Origin: Sphingobacterium cavernae
GTDB lineage: Bacteria > Bacteroidota > Bacteroidia > Sphingobacteriales > Sphingobacteriaceae
Direction: 5' to 3'
DNA length: 54,102 nucleotides
Assembly: GCF_008520265.1 (NCBI RefSeq)
Contig: NZ_VIQM01000032.1
Span: 1 to 54,102, forward strand
The notes beneath the pieces were generated by a model that saw only the letters and a list, made by a program, of their open reading frames with translations, had not been told where the DNA came from and did no database searches. Within the stretch, counting starts at the first letter, position 1, and each line of letters opens with the position of its first letter. The translations under genes were made by a program, and so were the position numbers. Of this stretch, positions 1 to 5,799 are shown piece after piece.

Positions 1-246
1 ATGTAGCTCTGCGGTTATACGTGGGCTGCCATAGATGTAACCGCTCTCCTTGTGGACTTTCTGTATTTTATCAATAAGCATTTTGCTCCGCTGCTCTCCA
101 GGAGGATCCGGTGAAACCAACCAACGGCAAAAGCAGCTGCTGCTAACATTCAATATCTGGCACATCTTCTCTACGGAATATATATTGCGGTTCGCCGCTA
201 TGAACCGGTATATGGACCGTCTCCCTTGGAGAAGATGGCTATGGCC
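1..246 (-). CDS. IS3-family transposase OrfB, N-terminal part (partial)
   Basis: In the -1 frame relative to orfA the minus strand encodes RFIAANRNIYSVEKMC followed by the SGYIYGSPRITAELH segment. These are recognisable HTH_21-type N-terminal sequences of the IS3 OrfB/DDE integrase (rve) subunit. The catalytic DDE domain is beyond the left edge. There is no good start codon of its own in this frame, which agrees with expression as an OrfAB fusion through the slip site at 246-252. Whether the rest of the transposase is intact cannot be seen. Confidence 0.75.
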
Positions 247-497
247 TTTTTTAGTATGTCACGTTCCAGTTCGGCGTCTCTAAGTCGTTTTCGCAAAATC
301 CGCAGTTCCTGTTCCTCAGGACTTATCTTGGGATTGTCAGGCAAAACTTTATTACCATTATAACGAGGGTTCCTACGCCATTTGCTAAGTAGGCTGGGAT
401 CAACATCAAGCTCTTTTGCAACTTCAGCTACAGAGCCCCTAACAACGCTCAGCTCGACTGCCATGATCTTAAATGAATCATCAAATTTTCTATGCAT
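198..497 (-). CDS. IS3-family transposase OrfA (HTH protein)
   Basis: A 99-residue protein with an N-terminal helix-turn-helix (about residues 8-45, including the VAKELDVDPSLLSKWRR segment) and a C-terminal leucine-zipper-like helix (EQELRILRKRLRDAELERDILKKA). That is the normal layout of IS3/IS150-type OrfA, which binds the terminal repeats. In this family OrfA is usually also fused to OrfB by programmed -1 frameshifting, and an A6G slip motif lies near its 3' end at 246-252. The ATG at 497 is the only sensible start. It appears intact. Confidence 0.88.
   Translation of the reverse strand: MHRKFDDSFKIMAVELSVVRGSVAEVAKELDVDPSLLSKWRRNPRYNGNKVLPDNPKISPEEQELRILRKRLRDAELERDILKKAIAIFSKGDGPYTGS
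246..252 (-). other. Programmed -1 frameshift slip site (A AAA AAG)
   Basis: The minus strand reads A-AAA-AAG in the orfA frame near the end of that gene. The -1 frame is open from here through the window edge and encodes OrfB-type residues. This is the classical IS3-family arrangement for making OrfAB transposase. No downstream stimulatory structure was tested. Confidence 0.6.
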
Positions 498-538
498 CTC
501 TACAAATTTAAAATTACTTATTAAATCTGTCTCGCACT

Positions 539-640
539 AAAGGTAGCAACTCCAGTGGCAGACAACAGGTATTGCAGGTGGAAAATTCCGACCTCGTACA
601 CGCCAAGCTGATAAGCGATATGCACCTAAAGATTGATTAA
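539..640 (+). pseudogene. traN: traN 3' remnant (conjugative transposon protein TraN), truncated by IS3
   Basis: From 539 an open frame encodes about 33 residues (KGSNSSGRQQVLQVENSDLV, then HAKLISDMHLKID) and stops at 638-640, 17 bases before traO. Position directly before traO and similarity to the C-terminus of CTnDOT-type TraN suggest the end of traN. TraN is thought to be part of the mating-pair apparatus. The frame starts at the IS3 border, so the gene is interrupted. Whether the 5' part survives beyond the IS cannot be seen. Identity rests on gene order and remembered family sequence. Confidence 0.6.
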
Positions 641-657
641 CCAAAAAGGAACGAACA

Positions 658-1215
658 ATGATAAGATACATTTTTGCCGTGGTGTTTGCCATGCTAAGCA
701 TGACGGCGGTACAGGCACAGCGAATGCTCCCCAAACAAAAGGGATTGGAAGTAAACGCAGGTATGCTGTCCAAAGAAATAAGCGACAATTACTATCTGAA
801 TTTGACATTGACCGTGAACGGAAAGAACGGCAATTACTGGATATGGGGTGCGGAGTACACCCATCAATTTTCCTGTTACAGGGATGTACAGATACCGCTC
901 GAAACCTATACAGGCGAGGTGGGTTACAGTCTTCAGCTATTGGGGGATGCAAGAAAGACCGTTACGCTGAATGCAGGGCTAACAGCTGTGGCAGGTTACG
1001 AAACCATCAACCGGAGCGAAGCCATGCTATCGGATGGCTCGACCATCCTCGACAAAGACAATTTCGTCTATGGTATGGGCGGACGGCTCACGCTCGAAAC
1101 GCACCTGTCCGACCGTTTTGTCCTGCTCCTGCAAGGGCGGACAAAAGTATTATGGGGTACGGATTTGAAACAGTTCCGTCCATCGGCAGGGATTGGACTA
1201 AGGTTTAACTTTTAA
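658..1215 (+). CDS. traO: Conjugal transfer protein TraO
   Basis: A 185-residue exported protein with a signal peptide (residues 1-20, ending AVQA-Q). It then has a beta-rich body of outer-membrane-barrel character ending in the aromatic strand GIGLRFNF. This matches the TraO family of Bacteroides CTnDOT/CTn341-type conjugative elements, a component of the mating apparatus in the envelope. ATG 658 lies 17 bases after the traN stop and 12 bases before traQ, so it is part of the transfer operon. The gene is visibly richer in G+C than the chromosome to the right, consistent with an acquired element. It looks complete. Confidence 0.88.
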   Translation: MIRYIFAVVFAMLSMTAVQAQRMLPKQKGLEVNAGMLSKEISDNYYLNLTLTVNGKNGNYWIWGAEYTHQFSCYRDVQIPLETYTGEVGYSLQLLGDARKTVTLNAGLTAVAGYETINRSEAMLSDGSTILDKDNFVYGMGGRLTLETHLSDRFVLLLQGRTKVLWGTDLKQFRPSAGIGLRFNF

Positions 1216-1227
1216 AATTGATTTACG

Positions 1228-1674
1228 ATGAAAATATTAATCAGAAAGTACGGGCTACATTTGCAGGCAATGTTCATGCTCTTGGCGATGTTGGTCTGCG
1301 CCGTGGTACTGACCTCGTGTGAAAAAGACGACCTCGACATACAACAAAATTACCTGTTTGAGGTACAGGTAATGCCTGTTCCAAAGGATGTGTCAAATGG
1401 TCAAACCGTAGAAATAAGGGTAACGATACAGCGAAGCGGAAATTTCAGTGATGCAAGTTACTACATCCGCTATTTCCAGTTTGACGGACAGGGAGCATTG
1501 CGCTATTACAGTGAACCGCCGTATATGCCCAATGACGTGTACCTGTTGCCACAGACACAATTTAGGTTGTATTACACCTCGCAATCCACCGTATCACAGG
1601 CGTTTGATATTTGGATTTCGGACAACTTCGGGAACGAAAAGCAAATAAGTTTCCAGTTTAACAGCCGTGATTAA
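1228..1674 (+). CDS. traQ: Conjugal transfer lipoprotein TraQ (DUF3872)
   Basis: A 148-residue protein with a hydrophobic leader and a lipobox LTSC, with Cys31 as the probable lipidated residue followed by EKDD. The rest is a beta-sandwich-like DUF3872 domain, as in TraQ of CTnDOT-type elements. It probably sits in the outer membrane as part of the transfer machinery. In canonical operons a traP primase gene lies between traO and traQ. Here traQ follows traO by 12 bases, so traP is absent at this position. A terminator follows directly, making traQ the end of the transfer operon. Confidence 0.85.
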   Translation: MKILIRKYGLHLQAMFMLLAMLVCAVVLTSCEKDDLDIQQNYLFEVQVMPVPKDVSNGQTVEIRVTIQRSGNFSDASYYIRYFQFDGQGALRYYSEPPYMPNDVYLLPQTQFRLYYTSQSTVSQAFDIWISDNFGNEKQISFQFNSRD

Positions 1675-1680
1675 AGACAG

Positions 1681-1710
1681 AAAAAACCTGCACGTTGGGC
1701 AGTTTTTTTT
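1681..1710 (+). terminator. Rho-independent terminator after traQ
   Basis: An A6 run and CTGC pair with GCAG and a T8 run around a short loop, beginning six bases after the traQ stop. This closes the transfer operon. Confidence 0.75.
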
Positions 1711-1777
1711 CATTTTTAAGCCTGCCATTCGGTGCTTTTTCGTAAATTCAAAGTGTCGAATTATAATAGCTATCGTT

Positions 1778-2056
1778 ATGGGTGCATCACTGGTTTTAGG
1801 CATAATAGCACTGGTTTTGGGATTAGGTCTCCGTTACTGGATTAACCGCAGGAAGTTTTACAGGCGTAGCCCGACCGGAGCGGAAGGCTTTTCATCCTAT
1901 GAAAAGTCGGTTATTATTAAAACTTCTGAACGTTTGGGCAAATGGATAGCTTATGCTTTGATTATATTCGGTGTGCTGTTCTTGTGGAGTTATTCGAGAC
2001 AGAAAAAGGCAAAAGAAAAAGCATCCCAAAACACGGAGATACAGAACCCACGATAA
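1778..2056 (+). CDS. Small two-TM membrane protein of conjugative elements
   Basis: A 92-residue protein starting at ATG 1778. The frame is open from 1667, but the earlier part covers the traQ terminator, so the later ATG is preferred. It has a first membrane helix at about residues 3-20 (LVLGIIALVLGLGLRYWI), a basic and serine-rich loop, and a second helix at about 55-73 (IAYALIIFGVLFLW), then a charged tail rich in Lys and Gln. Similar small proteins accompany Bacteroidota transfer operons and are sometimes mislabelled as a molybdenum transporter permease. I assign no function. It has its own downstream terminator. Confidence 0.6.
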   Translation: MGASLVLGIIALVLGLGLRYWINRRKFYRRSPTGAEGFSSYEKSVIIKTSERLGKWIAYALIIFGVLFLWSYSRQKKAKEKASQNTEIQNPR

Positions 2057-2078
2057 GTAACGATATTTAGTTTTAGGG

Positions 2079-2115
2079 AACGGTACAGGTCTTTACGGTC
2101 TGTACCGTTTTTCTT
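2079..2115 (+). terminator. Rho-independent terminator
   Basis: The stem AACGGTACAG/CTGTACCGTT with a loop of about 10 bases is followed by a T-rich stretch. It ends the transcript of the small membrane protein gene. Confidence 0.8.
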
Positions 2116-2161
2116 TTACAATCTTCCCATGTTAAACCCAAATTGAAAAGGCGGATGGCTG

Positions 2162-2192
2162 TTGTATAAGAAAATCCACATTGTTATCTTTG
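2162..2192 (+). promoter_or_regulatory. Bacteroidota-type promoter for the structured RNA
   Basis: TTG at 2162-2164, 20 bases, then TATCTTTG at 2185-2192, a full match to TAnnTTTG. This predicts a transcript start near 2199, just upstream of the nested inverted repeats at 2238-2353. It sits between a terminator at 2079-2115 and the RNA. Confidence 0.6.
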
Positions 2193-2198
2193 CTATTA

Positions 2199-2379
2199 GA
2201 AAATATAAAAATCTTAAAGTGTTTTTGCTTTAAGTCTCGACATTTAAAACTGGTAATTTTAAACAATTCTCCGAGACAAATAAGTAAGAACGCTCATGCT
2301 ATGGCGTGGGCGCTCGCTTATTCGGAGAGAGGCGTACCAGTGCCTTAATGTCGATAAGTGTAGTTGCCTACGCTTTTTT
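2199..2379 (+). ncRNA. Candidate structured small RNA (nested stem, own promoter and terminator)
   Basis: Three nested helices are visible. The outer arms are CGACATTTAA plus ACTGGTA (2238-2255), pairing with TACCAGT plus TTAATGTCG (2335-2353). The middle arms are CTCCGA and AATAAG (2269-2284), pairing with CTTATT and CGGAG (2317-2327). The apical helix is CGCTCATGC/GCGTGGGCG around a TATG loop (about 2291-2312). A promoter lies upstream and an independent GTGTAG/CTACGC hairpin with T6 downstream. No convincing coding frame fits. It may be a free regulatory RNA or the leader of the receiver-like gene at 2412. I do not recognise the family. Confidence 0.5.
2358..2379 (+). terminator. Rho-independent terminator of the structured RNA
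   Basis: The GTGTAG-TTGC-CTACGC hairpin (one G-U pair) is followed by six T. It lies 33 bases before the receiver-like gene, so it may end a free RNA or act as an attenuator. Confidence 0.6.
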
Positions 2380-2411
2380 ATTGCAGGTCGCTACTTTTAA
2401 AAACAGATATT

Positions 2412-2855
2412 ATGGTTACTGGAAAAGAAAACAAAAAAAAAGTCTGTGTAGCGGTCATAGATAGCCATGCACATCTTCGGGAGATGCCCGTAAAGCAACT
2501 TGAAAATTCGGGCTATACAGTATTGTTCCAAACAGGTAACGGGCAGGATGCCCTACAAAAACTAAAAGAGAATAACAGATTACCCGATGTCTGTCTCATT
2601 GAGGAAGATTTTGCCACGGCTAAACTTTTACTCGAAAAGCATCCCGATTTGAAAGTCCTAATTTCCAGTACGGAAGACGACACCGAAAGCGTAACGGATA
2701 TGCTAAAGGCAGGTGTTTCGGGATATATTCTGAAATTTGCAGACCCCGATGAAATGCTAACCGCCGTTAAAGCATTGAGCGAAAACAAAAAATATTTCAG
2801 TGTTGGGATTAGTGGGATAGCAATGGAATATTTTAAAAATCAATCACAATCTTAG
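2412..2855 (+). CDS. Stand-alone receiver-like protein with Glu at the phosphoacceptor site
   Basis: A 147-residue protein starting at ATG 2412, consisting of one CheY-like receiver fold with no DNA-binding output domain. Receiver landmarks are an acidic residue after strand 1 (VIDSH, D17), a Ser at the end of strand 4 (LISS, about S85) and the conserved Lys in GYILK (K108). The strand-3 segment PDVCLIE aligns with the usual PDVVLMD, placing Glu64 where the phosphorylated Asp belongs. Glu often mimics phospho-Asp, so the protein may be constitutively on or a non-switching adaptor. It is alone on its strand, downstream of the structured RNA and convergent with the caspase gene. Confidence 0.75.
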   Translation: MVTGKENKKKVCVAVIDSHAHLREMPVKQLENSGYTVLFQTGNGQDALQKLKENNRLPDVCLIEEDFATAKLLLEKHPDLKVLISSTEDDTESVTDMLKAGVSGYILKFADPDEMLTAVKALSENKKYFSVGISGIAMEYFKNQSQS

Positions 2856-2883
2856 GTTTCTTTGCTAATCAAAACTTCTAATT

Positions 2884-3858
2884 TTATATTCTATTGTTTT
2901 CCGCAAGTTTCCTATAATGTTCTCCCAATGCTGTCAATTTGCAAGATTTACTTTCCATTGCGACATTCCACATATGTTGAGCGCCTACTGGTTTAAGTAA
3001 ATTAAGTCTATTATATTTTTGTAGAACAGCAAATATCTTGGTGTTTTCTTCAATTGGGTCGGGCATACCTTTATCTCGTCCTTTCATTTCCGGTTCAAAG
3101 GAAGGGTCAAGATTAAATTCAAATCCGGCTACGGGAAATAAATCTTTTATCATTCGTAAGTCGTCCAATTCTATTGAGGGTGACGCTTTTCTTAAAGATA
3201 TAAAGTTCCGTACATTTGTTTTGAAGATAGGTCGTTGCTCCCATGCCCCCAAGGATTGGTCAATATGAGCATAAACACTTCCTGGCGTTATATCTCCTAA
3301 AATATTAGAGGCACTACCGTTTAGGGCGTCAACTAATAATGTTGTAAAAACGCCACTACCGTTTTGTTCTGATGCATATTGGTCGGAGGTTGAGGCTGTT
3401 AAAATAGTTATTCCCTCATTAATTAAAGCACTATCTTTTATATTAGGTGGATTTCCGGCAATACCCGAATGACAACTATCTAATATAATAACTTTGTTGG
3501 TTGCTGGTGAATCGTTAGCTAAAACTAAAATATCGTTTAAAGAAACTCCATCATCACCTCTTTTTGCATCACTTCCTAACAAATAGCCACCTGTTGTTTC
3601 AATATGCCCATGACCAGCAAAATAAAGCAAGGCTACTTCTGATTTAGTGTTAAACAGCTGGCTAATAGCATCTTTAAGCTGACCTCTATCAAGGGATTCT
3701 CTCTCATTTGAAGCTGTGAGCAATTTACAATCAAAGTTTACTGAGCCATCAAAATTTCTTTCTAAAATGCCTTTGACTGAGTAGGCATCATTAACACAAC
3801 CATATAAATCGCCTCCATTTGGATAGTGATTTATTCCGATAATTAATGCAATTTTCAT
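2884..3858 (-). CDS. Caspase-like (peptidase C14) protease, probable Thoeris-type effector
   Basis: A 324-residue protein with an N-terminal caspase/metacaspase fold (residues 1 to about 220). It opens with MKIALIIGINHYPN and carries the catalytic His83 in FAGHG and Cys129 in DSCHSG, both intact. Residues of about 225-324 form a second region of unknown fold that could bind a ligand or act in regulation. Its ATG overlaps the stop of the upstream TIR gene by one base, so the two are very likely translationally coupled. TIR-activated caspase-like effectors are described as a Thoeris type in which the TIR makes a cyclic ADP-ribose-type signal that turns on the protease. Substrate and ligand here are inferred. 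Confidence 0.85.
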   Translation of the reverse strand: MKIALIIGINHYPNGGDLYGCVNDAYSVKGILERNFDGSVNFDCKLLTASNERESLDRGQLKDAISQLFNTKSEVALLYFAGHGHIETTGGYLLGSDAKRGDDGVSLNDILVLANDSPATNKVIILDSCHSGIAGNPPNIKDSALINEGITILTASTSDQYASEQNGSGVFTTLLVDALNGSASNILGDITPGSVYAHIDQSLGAWEQRPIFKTNVRNFISLRKASPSIELDDLRMIKDLFPVAGFEFNLDPSFEPEMKGRDKGMPDPIEENTKIFAVLQKYNRLNLLKPVGAQHMWNVAMESKSCKLTALGEHYRKLAENNRI

Positions 3859-4223
3859 TATAAGGAATCAATGAAATTTTTAATATTGTCCCAAGTCCAA
3901 ACTTTCGTAGTTATACCTGCGATTTCGGTTCGGTCATTTGAGTACGCCCAAACCCCAAGAATTTTTTTTCTCTCTTCCTTAGCACATTGAATTTCCCACT
4001 TTTGTCCTGATGACGATAAAGAATTCTTGCTAACTAAAACAATTATACCATCGGAACGTCTAATTCTCGTTCTAACTCTGGATTTCCAATCTTCACTATA
4101 AGGTTCTTTCACAGACATATCAATATATTCGAAAGGTGAATGTGTTAAAAGAGATTGTCCTTTCAAAAAATCTCTTTGTGTTTTGTCTTCAATAGCAAAT
4201 GCGATAAATACAACTTTCTTCAT
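3858..4223 (-). CDS. TIR-like (DUF1863/ThsB-type) signalling protein
   Basis: A 121-residue single-domain protein of the MTH538/DUF1863 TIR-like group, which includes the ThsB sensors of Thoeris. Strand 1 is KKVVFIAFA. A conserved segment DGIIVLVSKNSLSSSG (about 58-73) precedes WEIQCA, where Glu77 is the likely NAD-cleaving Glu. KILGVWAY follows. It is the first gene of a two-gene minus-strand operon and its stop overlaps the caspase start. The expected role is to sense phage infection and convert NAD+ into a nucleotide signal. The assignment rests on fold motifs and the partner gene. A weak -7-like TAAATTTG lies at 4306-4313. Confidence 0.78.
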   Translation of the reverse strand: MKKVVFIAFAIEDKTQRDFLKGQSLLTHSPFEYIDMSVKEPYSEDWKSRVRTRIRRSDGIIVLVSKNSLSSSGQKWEIQCAKEERKKILGVWAYSNDRTEIAGITTKVWTWDNIKNFIDSL

Positions 4224-4562
4224 AAATGACTAATTTTTTTATAACACTCCATTTTTTAAAAATAGCGAGATTAGCTTGTGGCTTACACTATGGTTTACTT
4301 TACAACAAATTTAATAAATAAAAACGTCCTCTCCGTCTCTAATTCGAACTAATTTATAATCTTATGGTTTCTTTGCTACTTTCTTTTCCGTCTCAACTCA
4401 TGAAAGAAAGTAGGCTATGCTCTATACAACCTATTTGGAAAATGCAGGTAAGAAACTGCGGAGCGGAAGCATTTAACAAAGGGGTTGTTCCGCTTTCCGC
4501 AAAAAGACGGTCCCGACCATCGAAAGGATCTATCTTTTTGCCCACCGGATTTTAATAAAAAT
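4224..4562. other. Non-coding stretch between the defence module and ardA
   Basis: About 340 bases between the TIR start and the ardA terminator. The left part is AT-rich and may hold the module's promoter (TAAATTTG on the minus strand at 4306-4313, without a clear -33 element). The right part, about 4,360-4,550, is richer in G+C and resembles the rest of the element. The 63-codon frame at 4364-4555 has no recognisable features and I do not call it. The change in base composition marks the likely edge of an inserted cargo block. Confidence 0.4.
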
Positions 4563-4582
4563 GGGAACGGCGCACCGTTCCC
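4560..4582 (-). terminator. Rho-independent terminator of ardA
   Basis: The stem GGGAACGG/CCGTTCCC with a 4-base loop is followed on the minus strand by ATTTTTATT. It lies 7 bases past the ardA stop. Confidence 0.75.
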
Positions 4583-4588
4583 GAAAAT

Positions 4589-5122
4589 TCAAGAATTATA
4601 AAATACATGACCGCTATCGCTCCAATAGTCACCGCTAAACAGGTCACGGGCATAAGCCTCATAATCGAAGTACGTTTTTGCAAATTCGGGCAAGTCCATT
4701 TGCTCTACCTGTTCATAGGCAAAATCTTCCTCGTCCTTGTATTCCCCTATATAGTCATCGTCAAAGTCGCTCATTAGGTCGTCAATATCCCCCTCGGACA
4801 ACTTACGGTGTCCATTGTCACACCATATTAGAAATGCCTCTTTTCGGGTTTCGTCCATATCTTCCAAAGCCTCCAAAACCTCAAATATGCTATCGCTTAT
4901 CCAACATTCGCCGATTAAGCCGTTTGGGATGTTCTCGTAATCTTGAAACATAAATTCGGGGTCTTCCTCGTCATCGTGCAACTCCCTGCAAGCGTCGTAA
5001 AATTCGTCTTTGTCCGCATAGTCGGATAGCGTTAGCCATTCCCCGAAGATTGAACCGTCATTATATTTTGCGTATGTGCCGACATATACCCTTGCTTCCG
5101 ATGTGTTTATTTGATGTGTCAT
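4589..5122 (-). CDS. ardA: Antirestriction protein ArdA
   Basis: A 177-residue, very acidic protein with the ArdA opening EARVYVGTYAKYNDGSIFGEW and many Asp/Glu residues. ArdA proteins mimic B-form DNA and occupy the DNA-binding cleft of type I restriction-modification enzymes, protecting incoming conjugative DNA. ATG 5122 gives the family's normal N-terminus. The frame is open for another 36 codons upstream to 5230, but that part is unlike ArdA. The gene has its own terminator. Its presence beside transfer genes, a defence module and a recombinase fits an element that both evades and provides immunity. Confidence 0.9.
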   Translation of the reverse strand: MTHQINTSEARVYVGTYAKYNDGSIFGEWLTLSDYADKDEFYDACRELHDDEEDPEFMFQDYENIPNGLIGECWISDSIFEVLEALEDMDETRKEAFLIWCDNGHRKLSEGDIDDLMSDFDDDYIGEYKDEEDFAYEQVEQMDLPEFAKTYFDYEAYARDLFSGDYWSDSGHVFYNS

Positions 5123-5611
5123 TTCTTTACTGTTTTGAATTAATTTTTTTGATTTATTCGGCAATGAGAGGTGGTGCTGTTGTTTTGTTTCAATACCATT
5201 TCCAATGCTTATATTCCTCATGCCTGACATTTTTTTTATTCGTGTAAAGAGCCGGAGTATGCTGTGTTTCGTTTCGAGAGCAGTTTAGGTTAGTGTTTAG
5301 GATGCACAAGGTTTTGGAAAACAAATACTACCCAACGGGTGGAGATTTTTTTTCAAACTTGCATGACCTTTTGCCTCCGTTAAGAACACGTCCAACCTTT
5401 GCTCCATGAAACGTGAACAACAGGCATACCCGCTTTTTAGGTATAACCAAACGTGGAAGAAATGGGGATAGCATTGCCGAAATGGTTCTAAACAGGCAGA
5501 CTATGCCAAATAATTCAACCCAAAGACACAATCCAATATCCACTCCATCAGTATGATAAGTTTGTCTGTGCGGATTAATCCGTGTGGTTAACAGGCAAAA
5601 AACAGTTGAAG
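5123..5611. other. Non-coding region between ardA and the recombinase operon
   Basis: About 490 bases with no credible gene. It contains the ardA upstream region and small imperfect hairpins, for example GCATACC followed nine bases later by GGTAT near 5,430-5,455. The minus-strand frame at 5328-5642 shows no family features. In related elements the region next to the recombinase carries attachment or recombination-directionality sequences, but I see nothing that proves this here. Confidence 0.35.
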
Positions 5612-5773
5612 ATGGATAAAGAAAAAGCGAACGATTTAACACCCGAAAGAGTTGTACAAATCTTGAAAAAGAAAGGAACAGAGGTCAATTTAGAGGAAGC
5701 AAAAACCATCTTGGAGTTTGTCAAGAAGATAGCTGACATTGCAGTTAACCAGTATCTAAGAGGAAAACTATAA
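5612..5773 (+). CDS. Small conserved protein preceding the serine recombinase
   Basis: A 53-residue protein, mostly helical, starting at ATG 5612 (MDKEKANDLTPERVVQILKK, then GTEVNLEEAKTILEFVKKIA). Short proteins of this appearance commonly sit directly before serine recombinase genes in Bacteroidota mobile elements. It ends 26 bases before the recombinase and is likely co-transcribed. Function is unknown. A recombination accessory or directionality role is plausible from position only. The frame is open from 5582, but the earlier codons lack a good start. Confidence 0.6.
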   Translation: MDKEKANDLTPERVVQILKKKGTEVNLEEAKTILEFVKKIADIAVNQYLRGKL

Positions 5774-5799
5774 CCTAATGAACAAGGAAAACTGTTGTG

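Larger units (their letters stand above)
1..536 (-). mobile_element. IS3-family insertion sequence, partial (cut by window edge)
   Basis: This is the 5' half of an IS3-family element read on the minus strand: orfA, a slippery A-run, then an orfB-like frame that continues off the left edge. The outer end lies near 536, where minus-strand sequence begins TGCGAGACAG, a TG start typical of IS3 ends. Beyond it a conjugation-gene coding frame resumes abruptly at 539. The other inverted repeat and the target duplication are outside the window, so the exact boundary is inferred. The insertion removed or separated most of the upstream traN gene. Confidence 0.8.

Noticed and set aside
537..952. Minus-strand frames over traO
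   Set aside because: Shadows of traO, which has a signal peptide and family match on the plus strand.
2238..2353. Inverted repeats as an invertible promoter (phase-variation switch)
   Set aside because: The repeats are nested with further helices between them and the G-U pairs fit RNA; an invertase recognition site would be two isolated repeats flanking a promoter. The recombinase in the window is a large serine integrase, 3.5 kb away.
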